The notes under the pieces: model-generated
What the model saw: the letters and a program-made list of their open reading frames with translations, nothing else
What the model was told of the DNA's origin: nothing
Database searches by the model: none
Part shown: positions 20,921 through 32,200 of the stretch, one piece after another
Layout of the letters: every line of letters starts with the position of its first letter
How positions within the stretch are numbered: position 1 is the first letter of the stretch
NCBI GenBank assembly: GCA_963971285.1
Contig: OZ020248.1
Location: 23,147,873-23,211,872, forward strand
Origin: Astropecten irregularis
Taxonomy: Eukaryota; Echinodermata; Asteroidea; Paxillosida; Astropectinidae
Reading direction: 5' to 3'
Length of the DNA: 64,000 bases
Position numbers and translations under genes: made by a program

Positions 20921-22000
20921 CATAATTTCTGCCGTGCTTCACTGCGCTGAAACCAAACGGATGCAACGTTTTAGTAGTAAACTTTGATCGGTTTTTAATA
21001 TATCTACCAGCGTATATACCTGAATCTCACTACAGAAAGTAATGATCAAAATCCTTAAACTTTATTGACGTTTTGGAGGTCGATGAAAGGAAACATGATT
21101 GTATGGGTACAGACCAGTAAATAATTTTAAGGCTCCCAGCATGCAAAATGGCCATCTTTTCTCTGAAAAAAAAAATATGCAAAATACTCACAAGGCTTCT
21201 CATGCAATCAAGCCATACACCAAAACGAAACCGAAAACTTCAATTTTCATTTTCTTTTCAATTTTGTATAGGTTAACCGATGACGTTTTGAGAAAAGACC
21301 ATATCCAACGAAAAATTACCCTACAACAGCCAAATTGACTGGTGCCAGACTCAAAAATGTACCCCTATACATGGCAATTAAAAATAGAGCGACATTAGAG
21401 CCTGATTTCACCCAAACAGCTCAAAAAGTCCAAACTCTGGTGACCGGGTTCCATCCATTTTGTTTACAAGACTAATTTCAAAGTAGGGCTCGGGAAATGC
21501 TTTTCTTTACACAAAAAAGAAGATAATTTATACACGTACAAATAATTATTATTATTGAGCTCCCAGCCCGATTTGGACTGATTTGTCTGCACTTTGTGGA
21601 GCCACTTTGGGTAACAATGATGGTGGGCCAACGTCTATGTCAATCAGACATCTGAGTCACTAGAAAACTCGCGAACTCAAGAATGGTTTTGATCTTACCC
21701 CGATAATTTTCATGATACAGTATTTTCCAAAATATGTAATTTTTGTACAAAGTCAATGAGTCAGTGGCAATGTAAATGATCATTTATGAATACATAGCTG
21801 TAATTAAACGATATTTTCAAAGTATATCCCATTATAGGCTTGTGCATAATGCGCTCTGGTTTTCACAGAGGTAATATCTTTAGGTGTTAATTATAAAAAA
21901 AAAAAAATCAAACTTTTCAATGACTTTAAATATAGTCAGTTTCCCTTGTATTTGATGATTATATTATTAAAAAGCCGTATCCCCATAGTGATCCCCATGT
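20921..22000. other. Intergenic or upstream intronic DNA, nothing recognised
   Basis: No coding exon, RNA gene or defined repeat could be supported. A fragment near 21650-21700 resembles the GATCTTACCCCGA part of the TTAA group. Confidence 0.45.
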
Positions 22001-22009
22001 ACCGTTCCC

Positions 22010-22215
22010 AGGTTGCAGCATTGCTGCGTGTATCATTGAAACGATCCTTGGGGTATGGCGGTGTGTGAGTGGTTTCATGGCTTCTCAGTGACTGCCAAAC
22101 GAACAAAAGATAATTGACTATGGGGCTGGATGGCTTAGTTGGTAGAGCGCCTGTACGGTATTAAGGAGCCTCGCCGGTTCGAATCCCTCTCCAGTCGATT
22201 TTTCTTTGTTCAGTT
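22010..22215 (+). repeat. tRNA-derived SINE, family A, copy 1
   Basis: A tRNA-like stretch from GGCTGGATGGCTTAGTTGG to GGTTCGAATCCC has pairable 7-bp ends (GGCTGGA with TCCAGTC) and a D-arm. It lacks a stable anticodon arm, so it is not a functional tRNA. Flanking sequence (GTGAGTGGTTTCATGGCTTC, then TTTTTCTTTGTTCA) is shared with copies at 29467-29655, 50385-50545 and 59773-59970. Confidence 0.8.
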
Positions 22216-22516
22216 TTCAAAATCAAAATTTCGTAGTCTTATATGCCCTATGCTATACGCCGTGCTACTGCCGTGCCTAACTAAAAAAATAGATATACGT
22301 TTTTAATGGCTAAACGGCGTTTAGCGTGAATTTGGCTCGGCAAATTGAGTTCGGCACGGAGCTCTTTGGCTCGACAGGGGAGGGGGGGGGGAGGGGGGGT
22401 CTGCCGCGCTATCGGTGTTCGGAACGGCAGTGGTGCGACACTTTCAATTAATCTCGGCGTTTAATTAGCGCAATTACCGCGCTACTGCTGTGACATTGCT
22501 GCTCTCATTTTTGATT

Positions 22517-22906
22517 TTAAAGGTATAATATATGTTTAGTAAAGGTCAGAACAGCATTCACACTTTGTCTAATCAAACATTGTACACAAAATAACAAACC
22601 TGTGAAAAATTGAGCTCAATCAGACATTCTGAGTCACGAGAAAATAGCGTAACACGCATCATACTTAAAACTTAAAGGTAGTACTTTGGTAAAACTGACA
22701 GAACAGCTGCGGTCTGTTCATAATTTGATTTGTCATGAAATAAAAACAAACCTGTAAAATGTTCATCTCAATTGATCATTGGAAACAGCAGCAAAAAAGC
22801 GAAAACCGTTGCAATAATGTTCCGCGAATTGTATAAAAGGTAGGGCTAATTCAGTGGGTTTTTTTGATCTCGGAGATTTTCGGTGTTTTGTTTTACTCAT
22901 TACTGG
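22517..22906. repeat. TTAA-group element fragments
   Basis: Two consecutive partial copies, one starting AGGTATAATATATG near 22521 and one starting AGGTAGTACTTTGG near 22677. The second carries the variant interior with GCTGCGGTCTGTTCATAATT, also seen at 60064-60449. It is interrupted by a LINE insertion at 22914. Confidence 0.7.
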
Positions 22907-22913
22907 ATAAATA

Positions 22914-23220
22914 AGTACTCACTTTGTATCAACCAGGCAGATCGGGACTCCGATCTTCTGATGACAAACTTCTTCTGTCTATTCCTACTCGGTCAAAATC
23001 TTTCGGAGATAGATCATTTTCTATAGCTGGTCCCAAACTGTGGAATTCTGTCCCCATCAACATCAGGAATTCTCCCTCTGTCACTGTGTTTAGGAAACGA
23101 CTTCAATAATATTTGTTCCCATAACCCCTGTACTTGTCTTGTTGTTTGTATTCGTTTTGTACCAGCGCTTTGATCTCACCTTGGAAAGGCGCTTTATAAA
23201 TACCAGTTATCATTATTATT
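22914..23220 (+). mobile_element. LINE (CR1/L2/Jockey-like) 3' end, 5'-truncated
   Basis: The coding part (22924-23109) gives a peptide with LRSSDDKLLL, FGDRSFSIAGPKLWNSVP and VFRKRL, the usual C-terminus of reverse transcriptases of CR1/Jockey-type LINEs. A short 3' UTR with AAGGCGCTTTATAAATACC and a TTATTATTAT tail follow. The 7-bp repeat ATAAATA at 22907-22913 and 23221-23227 is a target duplication, showing insertion into a TTAA-group element. 5' truncation is normal for LINE copies. Confidence 0.88.
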
Positions 23221-23254
23221 ATAAATACAGCATTTCGAGGTGGAAATATTTTAA

Positions 23255-23606
23255 AGGTAGTATCATACATTGGTTTTTGTCAAAGAAATACAGATTCATG
23301 GGCAAAAATAATTATCAAGGACGATACAGTAATAGTCATCTGTGAAAATTTCAGTCCCATACGGTGGCCACTTTTTGAGAAAACGGTGAAAAACGGCCAC
23401 CAGTCTTTCCTCTTTTATTTTTGATCTTTTATAAGATCAAAAGGATTTTCGGTCGTTGTTTTACAAATATCCGGATAAATACACAATTTCAGGCGGACAA
23501 ATTTTAACGGTAGGTTTCTACCAGTATCATCTTCATATACCCTGAAAGTTATACGTAAATCTGTGAACATTTCTGTGTTGGTCTCTTACCAAAGTATGAT
23601 ATTATA
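23255..23606 (+). repeat. TTAA-flanked inverted-repeat element
   Basis: TTAA at 23251-23254, then AGGTAGTATCATACATTGG. The centre is GATCTTTTATAAGATC and the right end AAAGTATGATATTATAC. The right terminal bases are eroded. Confidence 0.82.
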
Positions 23607-23940
23607 CATGAAGTAAAGTATACCGGTATACCTCTACAATTTTCGAGGCCGCACTTTTTTTTTCTTCAGCTTGTAGCAGTTTCTGTAGCTACATTTTGTT
23701 ACTTCAGTTTTGTTCAAAGTTCAAGTAGGCTATGATTAACAATCATTAACAATATAATAGGAATACCCAGACGACCCGCTAATTGTCATCTTGCTTTTCC
23801 GTGTTCCTTTCACACAAAGTTATACATGAATACGGCGAATCGTTTTGTTAGAGATCAAAAAGGTAGAAACGGGTTTACTGAGTGCATGGTTGGACTTGTG
23901 AGCAGACAATTATTTTTTATAATATCTTCATTGAGCCTAC

Positions 23941-23993
23941 CTGAGGCATGCTGATAGTGGGAATTCCAGTCCCAACGTTGCCCAGTCCTCCAT
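23941..23993 (-). CDS. Possible first coding exon of the DHRS12-like gene
   Basis: An ATG at 23991-23993 (minus strand) opens 17 codons plus two bases, ending at a good donor (CTCAG followed by GTAGGC). The two left-over bases complete the one-base split codon at the start of exon 19756-19889, giving Arg. The peptide does not resemble the N-terminus of human DHRS12, so the support is phase and splice signal only. Confidence 0.25.
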
Positions 23994-24294
23994 GATGTCT
24001 TTGGCGGGAAAATTTTCGAGATGGTCTTATTTTCAGCTGATTTGAGTGGTTCAGACGTACCAGCATACGATCCTGGCTTGGTTATGATGGGTTTTGTTAC
24101 GTGTTACCACAATGTATAGGCCTACATACTACGTACCTGTGCTTTATATGCGGCCACAGTATTGCAATGAACAAATTCCATTGGTTAGAGCAATGATGTG
24201 ATTGGTTAAAACATTGAGCAGCGTGACACATTTTCCTCCAAAAGGATTATTCATGCAAATCATGAAATAAGCCTATGGTGACTCATAGTCATAG

Positions 24295-24537
24295 GGCGTT
24301 TTCGAAACGGAGGCTTAGGCTCAGGCTCACGGCTCCAGCTCTGACATCCATATGCTGAAAATATAGGTTGTGGTTTTTCATTGAAGCTGAAACTCTGTTT
24401 TCCTTTTCAAACTAGAGAATCTACTTCAGAACCGCAGCCAAAAGTCTCTATTTTGATGCCCGTTGTTTTGGAATGAATTTACGAAATGGAGCCTGAGCCT
24501 GAAACGGAGCCTGAGCCTCCGGTTTCGAAAAGGCCCA
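24295..24537. repeat. Inverted-repeat element with GGCTCC/GAGCCT hexamer ends, copy 1
   Basis: The left end GTTTTCGAAACGGAGGCT runs into hexamers of the GGCTCA type. The right end GAGCCTGAGCCTCCGG runs into GTTTCGAAAAGGCCC. The interior contains CTAGAGAATCTACTTC. Related copies lie at 24541-24688, 29040-29232, 41588-41730, 55402-55659 and 55661-55894. Confidence 0.85.
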
Positions 24538-24540
24538 TAG

Positions 24541-24688
24541 AGGGTTTTCGAAACGGGTGGTTTGGGCTCAGGCTTCGGATTCGCTGGTCCCAGTCCGAGC
24601 TTGAGTATGTAGTTTAGAATGACGCTTTGAAGTGACTGGAACCAGCGAATCCGAAGCCTAAGCCCAATCCACCCGTTTCGAAAACCCT
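24541..24688. repeat. Inverted-repeat element with GGGTTTTCGAAACGGG ends
   Basis: AGGGTTTTCGAAACGGGTGG at the left is mirrored by CCACCCGTTTCGAAAACCCT-like sequence at the right. GGCTTCGGATTCGCTGGT is mirrored by ACCAGCGAATCCGAAGCC nearer the centre. It is directly adjacent to the preceding copy. Confidence 0.85.
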
Positions 24689-25327
24689 CATAGGTAAAGT
24701 ACAGGATCGGTGACATAGCCAAACAGAAATGTTCACATTTGTGTTTTTCATTTATGCTCACTGCTCTGTTGTCCTTTCCAAACCAAAGAATAAGCCTCTA
24801 TGCTATTTAATACCTGTTATTTTAGAATGGATTCACGAAATCCCTGAGCCGAAGCCAAGGTTTGGAAAAGGCCTCAGGCAAACTATCAATTATGGACCTT
24901 AACGAAACGAGGCTTGAGGCTAGGCTTGGGATTTCAGCCATTTTGTGTCCTAAACTGAACTGATGAAGGGGTCACTCGGATCATGGCGAAGCTGGACCCT
25001 TCCTTCGGGTTATGCCGTGACCGTCCAATCCCTTCATTTCGTTTTTGGGCCTCAAATTGATAGGAAAATTAGTCCCAAGCCTAGCCACAAGCAAGGTTTC
25101 ATCAAGTGAAAAAAATAAATAAACAAATAGGCCCAAATAAATAAATAAAAACAATGATAGACAGGTTGAGTTTTATAACAAAACAGATCTATGTATTTAA
25201 CTTCATATGAGTTTTGATTACAGTAATCTTTTAATAGGTACAGGTGTGGGGTGCTATTGTAAACCAATACCTACTTTACGGTGTCCTGGTATGGACACCG
25301 TAATCTTCCGAACCTGGGTACAAACAT

Positions 25328-25859
25328 TAGCCTGACACGTTCAGACAGCGTGTTAAATTCGCTAAAACAATTACTGTTTTAACCCGATCGGTTTTAGCAA
25401 TAAATGTGTTTGGACAGTTTTATATCTAAAACAGATCGGTTTATCTGCCACTAAAACTTGAAGTTAAAACTGCCCGGGAGGAGGGTTTGGCGCTTAAAAC
25501 CGATCGAGTTTACTGCTAAAACGCTGTCGGGACAGAATAACTTCCCGACATCCTGTTTTAGTGCAGAGAAGCCTGGCAGCTGGTTACGTAACACATGTTG
25601 TGGCGCGCTTGTTTATATTCAACACGCAGATAAATCCGCTTTATTTTATAACTGGTAGCCCGTACGGGGTCAAGGCACAGTGCATGACCTCTTAAAACCA
25701 AAAATAAAACCGATCTATCTGTTTTAACTGCGAACAGTAAAATGCTGTATCGGGACGGAACAGAATTTTAACTTACGACTTACCACCCCCGCGGTTGCAG
25801 AGCGGTTTAACTCAAATTGCATTTACGGTGAATACGAGGCTGTCTGAACATGACGCTAG
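25328..25859. repeat. Inverted-repeat element with GTTCAGACAG ends
   Basis: TTAGCCTGACACGTTCAGACAG at the left faces CTGTCTGAACATGACGCTA at the right. The interior repeats AAAACCGATCGGTTTT-like motifs. No transposase frame is present. Confidence 0.75.
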
Positions 25860-25869
25860 CATTTTCAGC

Positions 25870-26520
25870 ACTAAAAAACAAACTAAATACAGACTATAAA
25901 GATATTGACTAAATAGAAGCTTAATTTAATTACCTTTTAAATTAATAATCAACAGCAACAAATGACATATGAAGTGGAATAGATGAAGAAGAAAAAATGT
26001 CCCAGCAAGAAATTATAGCATTCTAAGCATTTTCAACTTTCAATTAATATTCACAATCCATTGTAAATCCAATACAATTAATATAAGCTGCAGTAAGAAT
26101 CGTATGAACGTGCAAGTGTGTGGCTAAGTATAAATGCACGGGCCTCGTCGATAATTTCATCTGAACAGAATATTTCTCAAAGGCAAAAGATCAGGTATAC
26201 ATAAAAATGTCAGCGGGCCCTACTGGCCTACTATACTTCTGACCAAATAGCAAAAATAGCAAAAATAGCATATAATGACAACATACATTCTAAACCGGTT
26301 ATAAAAATATAGTAATACACAGTACACACCTGTATGTAAATAATGTAAAAAATGATCGTTCTATATCCCCTACTTACACAAAATATGCTGGTTGCACTTC
26401 AGTGCACTAAATGAGTGAAATCTTACTCATAGAAAAAATAAATTCAGAACATTGAGATTAATAAAATCTTTGAACTATACATGTACATGTACACTCATAA
26501 AATAAACATACTGTATTATA
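25870..26520. other. AT-rich intergenic DNA, nothing recognised
   Basis: No exon, RNA gene or repeat family could be supported between the element ending at 25859 and the direct repeat beginning at 26530. Confidence 0.5.
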
Positions 26521-26529
26521 TACTTCTGA

Positions 26530-26839
26530 AAGGGCAAGCCTAATTTGCATATTATCTATTTCCCGACCAAAATCATTTAATATTCATGATTTACTGCGGT
26601 ACCCACCGCGATATTGGATTCGATTCACTCTGCAGACCCCAGCTAGCTCGGTGGCCTAGCAGGTAAGGCATCTGCACTAGTAAGCAGGAGGTCGTGGGTT
26701 CGAATCCCACCTGAGCAAGCATGTGATTTTTTCTCACATGCTCTCACAAGCACTGAGTATACAGTGCTCATCCACGTCGGTGAAGGGCAAGCCTAATTTG
26801 CATATTATCTATTTCCCGACCAAAATCATTTAATATTCA
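26530..26839 (+). repeat. tRNA-like SINE (family B) between 57-bp direct repeats
   Basis: A 57-bp sequence starting AAGGGCAAGCCTAATTTGC occurs identically at 26530-26586 and 26783-26839. Between them, 26644-26716 resembles tRNA-Thr(AGT): D-arm GCCT/AGGC, T-arm GTGGG/CCCAC, acceptor mostly paired. The anticodon loop would have eight bases, so it is more likely a tRNA-derived SINE head. A related copy lies at 32260-32450 with the same AAGGGCAAACCTAATTTGC tail. Confidence 0.75.
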
Positions 26840-27066
26840 AAATAGGAAAGGCTAAGCCGCCACCAAAAACATGGCAAGGTAACAAAATTGCAGCACTACT
26901 TGAAAAAGAAATTCTGAAAAGATATCAACCCTGTTTAGTGATATAAACACACAATTAATGAAATAGGAATGTCAAAAAATAAAAACATTACACATCAACA
27001 CATCAAACTTGACAACAAAAGAACATTTTGGCACTATTAGTATATTCCAATTAAAATGAAACTTAA

Positions 27067-27430
27067 AGGGAGGGTACTAGAACTGGTTTGCGACAAAACC
27101 ATTGCTAACAGTGAAAGCACATTATCTAATCCATCATATACCTAAACTGACAAACCTGTAGAAGTTTGAGGTCAATCAGCCATCTGGGTCACGAGAAAAT
27201 AGTGAAAACCCGTGTACAGAGAACTGTACACATTTCAACGAATGAATAAAATGCTTCGAAGCGATTTATTCCGATCGGAAAATAGTTTCGAATATGGCAT
27301 TTCAGACAAAAACTTTCAAAAAAAATTTCATGGGATGTTTTCTCCTATCATCACCATTATACTGTGTAAGTTTTATGTGAATCTGTGATCTTGAAGTGTA
27401 TTCTGTCTTACCAACTCTGTACCATCCCTT
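27067..27430. repeat. TTAA-group element, divergent subfamily
   Basis: TTAA at 27063-27066, then AGGGAGGGTACTAG; the right end is TGTACCATCCCT followed by TTATAA. The interior follows the group's order (ATCTGGGTCACGAGAAAATA, then ATTTCAGACA, then GTAAGTTTTATGTGAATCTG) but at low identity. Confidence 0.7.
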
Positions 27431-27439
27431 TATAACTAG

Positions 27440-27649
27440 ACCATGTTTGTTGGTAACAAACACTGAGGTGTTTCGCGTATAAAATATAGAAAATAAACAT
27501 TATACAAATTTTGCCAGTATGGAGAAATAGCGATGTCTTTATTGTCGCCGTCACGTACTCATCCATCAAAAGACGTATACAGATACATTATACACACGGC
27601 CATGAGAAACACAGAAATGGCTGAGTCTACTATATATAGGCCATACGCT
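27440..27649. repeat. Dispersed repeat shared with 16622-17040 (inverted)
   Basis: Reverse-complement matches to 16622-17040 around GGCCATGAGAAACACAGAAATGG and GTTTCGCGTATAAAATAT. The boundaries are not defined; the right side is cut by a TTAA-group fragment. Confidence 0.6.
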
Positions 27650-27899
27650 GCCCATGTTTTGAGAAAATCATGAAAAACGGCCACAGTGTTTCTTAAGTCT
27701 TTTCTCTTTTATTTTTGATCTTTTAAAAGATCAAAAAGATTTTCGGTCATTGTTTTACTAATTTCTGGATAAATACACCATTTCATGCGGAAAAATGTTA
27801 ACGGTATGTTTCTACTACCACCATCTTCATACTCTGTAAGTTATACGTAAATCTGTGAACATTTCTGTTTTGGTGTCTTACCAAAGTATGATACTACCT
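27650..27899 (+). repeat. TTAA-group element, left-truncated
   Basis: It begins inside the element at GCCCATGTTTTGAGAAAATC, has the GATCTTTTAAAAGATC centre, and ends AAAGTATGATACTACCT with TTAA at 27900-27903. Confidence 0.85.
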
Positions 27900-28005
27900 T
27901 TAAGGCTTGCATGGTATAGACTGGTAACTTCTTTCATATACAACATCCTGCATGACTAACCTCTGGCACTATGTGAAGGTAAGGAACCAGACCGGTGCCT
28001 ATGCA

Positions 28006-28250
28006 CCAATCCGACGGCACGAACATGGAGGTAAAAAACACCCGGCATTTCTGTAGTGTCCCCGCCTGTATTTTGTCCGGCAACAAAAGGATTTACGTCC
28101 GCCGCACTCAATACTGCTAATCACGTCCCATGATTGGGGGACGTACACCCTGCAATTATAGAGTGCGGCGGAACGTAGTAGATTCTTTGGTTGCCGGACA
28201 GGCGGGGACACACCAGTAATGGCGGACAGTATTTTGTGCCGTCGGATCGG
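28006..28250. repeat. Inverted-repeat element directly after the fucosidase stop
   Basis: CCAATCCGACGGCAC faces GTGCCGTCGGATCGG at the ends. Further in, GTGTCCCCGCCTGT faces ACAGGCGGGGACAC and GTCCGCCGCACT faces AGTGCGGCGGAACG. It starts 21 bp beyond the fucosidase stop codon, so the gene's 3' UTR probably crosses it. Confidence 0.88.
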
Positions 28251-28270
28251 TCTATACTGCTTCTCATTCA

Positions 28271-29151
28271 CTAACGTGCACCGGCCATTTTAATGGTCCA
28301 GGCCCATTTGCACGGCAACTGAGCCTGGTTCAGCGTTGGCATGGTTACCAACACTCCAACGCCAGATGGGAGTGGCTTAAACTGCAGTGGCTGAGAGTAA
28401 CCAAGCATTGTGACGGTGGTCTGGTTGGTTGCCATGGGAACGCCGAGGGCAAGCAGGTTGTTGATTGGCCAGTTCAAGACAATGGCATACACCGAAAGCA
28501 TGGCACCTTCCATCTTGCTTGTGTACCTGTAGAAATAAATTCACGGACAAGAAACTTCTGAGCTTTCATTTGACAAAAATAATTTTATACCTAAATTGCA
28601 ATTAATTGTATCAGAAATATGAAATAATAATAATCTTTATCATTCAATTCCAAAACATATATAGCGCATATCCACGTGTGACGTTTCTGTATGTGTGCAT
28701 ATTGCTATTACCTCTGGTCATGGGGCTATATATTTACATTCCTGAAACCATCTCAACTCCCATGGGGAGTACACAGCCCAGGCTGCTGTAAAGCACACAA
28801 AGGCTAATCAAACCACAAGGCCATCTCAACCCTCACAGGTACCCATTAACCCCATTTTACTCCTGGCAAAGAGGAGCAATATGTGACAAAGCGTCTTGCC
28901 CAAGGATGCAAGCACCACTCGCCCCAAATGCCAAAAGAGAGAATGTCTTTTAAGTTGTTTCCTTTATGGACAATTTGACGCAAGCATCGCAACTATATTT
29001 AAGGCAGAGCGACAATTTAGTTGCAGCCACCGAATTATTTTAAGACATCTGGAAGTAGATTCTCTAGTTTGAAAAGTAAAACAGAGTCTGAGTCTGAGTC
29101 TGAGTCTGAGTCTGAGTCTGAGCCTGAGAGTCTGAGCCTGTGAGCCTGAGG

Positions 29152-29221
<70 letters not shown>

Positions 29222-32200
29222 ACCTCTCTGTCGTAAATGCCCTTAGTAACATGAATGGTCGCATTCTTACCAGACTCCCTTAGTCTTGGTGTCATTCTGG
29301 GCCCTCCATGGCTTGGATGCGTAGATGGCCTCGCCATTCACTTTCAACCAATCGCCCATCTGACGTAGACGCTCTTCAAAAATGGGCACAATACGTCCAT
29401 CGTGAGTGGGGCCAATGTTGACGAGAAGGTTGCCACCACAGCTGAAATACAAACATAATTTCATTCTGAGTCATTGAAAAATTGACTGGAGCGGGATTCG
29501 AACCAACGACCCCGGGAATACAGTGCCCGTGCACTACCAACTGAGCTATCCAGACCTATGTCTGCGAGTCCCTAATCATAGTCAATTTATCTTTATTGGT
29601 TTGGCAGTTAGAAGCCATGAAACCACTCACATACCGCTATGTCCCAAGGAACCAGTCAGTTTCCCTTGTGCTATTTGATGATTATATTTCATACTTTATT
29701 AGAGCTGTATTTTAGCATTAATTATCACTCTTAAAAGTCCTAAAAAGCCCTGAGTCTATAAGTCCAATACAGTGGAATGCCGCCATAAGAAACATTCAAC
29801 TTTACCGAATATCATCCTTGGCTCCCAATTTTTGTGTACAAAAACATATAATCAATATCAAAATCAATATATAACAAAGATTCAGAATTTCTGAATGACA
29901 AGTCACCTAGGGCTGTAAGTTTACGGATAATTTTGTAACCGGTTACCCGTCTGTATTTCGGTTACGGTTACGATTACCCTTATAACAAAGAAAACAAAGA
30001 AATAGTAAGTTTGGGTCTTTTAGGAACTTGGTTGACAACATTCTTTTGTCACAACAAAATGTCTGGCCTTTGCTTTGCAAGCCTGCTCGTCCAATTTTCA
30101 AAAGATCATTGACTTTTTTTTCTTTGTGAACTCTAGAAAGTGTCTATTTTTCAAAAAGAAGAGGCCATTAAAAAGATACTTTTCGATTAACCTAACTGGG
30201 AAAATGTACCCGGGTAGCCTTTTGAACGGTCGGTTAACCAGTTAACCGGATACAAACTGCAGTCACCTGATAGTTTCAGCAAGCGTTGATATGAGCTCGT
30301 AGGGAGTCAGGTAATCTGTCAGCTGAGCCTCTCGGCGGAAACCCCAGGACTTCTTGTCGACGGTCATGGCATTCTCCCACTTATGCTTCTGCAGCACGCC
30401 TGAAATTGAAGATAGAATGATGCAATCATTAGGCCGAAAAACAAAAATTGTTGTGTCGCCCTCAGCGACCGACCGTAAAATGTCAAAACTTTGGGTCGGG
30501 ATTTTAATTTTTTTTTTCCGAGTCCTAAAGTAGAAAACTCACCATTTTTGACAGAAAATGTCAGATTTAGCAGTAATATTGGATATACTGAAAGAACTGT
30601 TTACTCCAGGTTCTCTTTTAATGTTGTGTCATTTAATATATTTCATATTTTATATATGTATATGAACGACACAGTATTTATTCTTAAATGTTTGGAAGTC
30701 GGCCAAAAAAAACCAAAAAACAAAAAACAACAACAATCGACCGACCGACCCAAAATTTTAATTTCTCCACTTGAGGGCAACACAACAATTTTTTTTTTTC
30801 GGCCTTATCATGGCAACATACATGTACTATTAGAAAGCAGTGTAGCTGGAAATGATATAATCCAAAGTTTCAAAACCCATCGATCCTTGTGGACTTATTG
30901 TGGCACTATTGAGTAACAGAACTACACAAACATTCAAACTAGTTATCATTTTTGACTACACAAGCAGGGCTCGAAATATCCACTAGACCGTGGACCGAGT
31001 CTAGTGATTTCAGTGTCGGTCTAGTAAAGTGTGTACCACACTAGTCTGGCTGTCTAGTGATTTTTTTCCCTTGCACAAATAAAATGGTTGATGATTTTTG
31101 ACACAATATTGCATATAATTTTGGTTTTTTTATGTATATTAATGTCACAGGTCTAGTGAAAAAGTTCAGGTCTAGTTACTAGACTTCAGTTACTAGACCT
31201 GCTGTCCAGTGCTTTTTTTAACGAAATTCGAGCCCTGCACAGCCAAAGTCGAAGCCACAGGATCCCATTCATAACAAAAGAGTTTTTGAAGCTTACCGGG
31301 ATCATATCTGTCACTACATGTGAAGTATCCACCATGCTTGCAAAGGGTTCCATGTCCCCACCTATCATTGGTCACAATGGTATCCTTTACCGGACTGAAA
31401 AATAAGAGAACGTCGATCAACAAAACCCAGTTTTTAACATCTGGTTTTTTTCCGTTGTTATTAATAATTTCTTCGTCGGGGAGATCATTAAAGGTAGTAT
31501 CATACTTTGGTTTTTGTCAAAGAAGTACAGATTCATGGGCAAAAATATCAAGGAAGATACAGTAATTACAATCATCTGTGAAAATTTCAGTCCCATACGG
31601 TGCCCACTTTTTGAGAAAACAGTGAAAAACAGCCACAGTCTTTTCTCTTTTATTTTTGATCTTTTAAAAGATATTCGGTAATTGTTTTACTAATTTCTGG
31701 ATAAATACACCATTTCAGGCAGAAACGTTTTTAACAGTATGTTTCTACCACCACCATCTTCATACCCTGTAAGTTATACGTAAATCTGTGAATATTTCTG
31801 TTTTTGGTTTCTTACCAAAGTATGATACTAAAGGTAGTATCATACTTTGGTAGCATACCGAAACAGAAATCTTGAAAGATTTACCTATAACTTAATACAG
31901 GGTATGAAGATGGTGATGGTAGAAACATAATTTTGTTCAAGTTTTTCTGCCCGAAATGCTGTATTCATCAAGAAACAGAGAAAAAAGAGTAAAACCAATG
32001 ACCAAAAACAATTTTGATCTTTAAAAGTTCAAAAATAACGGAGAGAAGATTTTTAAAAATACAGTGCCAGTCATTTTTCACTGTTTTCTCAAGACTTGGG
32101 CACCGTATGGGACTGGGAATTTCACAGATGACTGTTAGTATCTTCCTTGATATTTTTGCTGATGAATCTGTATTTCTTTGCCAAAACCAAAGTATGATTT

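Noticed and set aside
22129-22202. Possible tRNA gene
   Set aside because: The acceptor and D arms pair but the anticodon and T arms do not, and the same sequence recurs with shared flanks at three other places. It is a SINE head.
26644-26716. Possible tRNA-Thr(AGT) gene
   Set aside because: The anticodon loop would have eight bases, the first acceptor pair is mismatched, and a related copy with the same tail exists at 32260-32450.
29035-29337. Open frames encoding Gln-Ala or Leu-Arg dipeptide runs
   Set aside because: They are translations of the GAGCCT/GAGTCT hexanucleotide array inside a fucosidase intron, with no conserved sequence.
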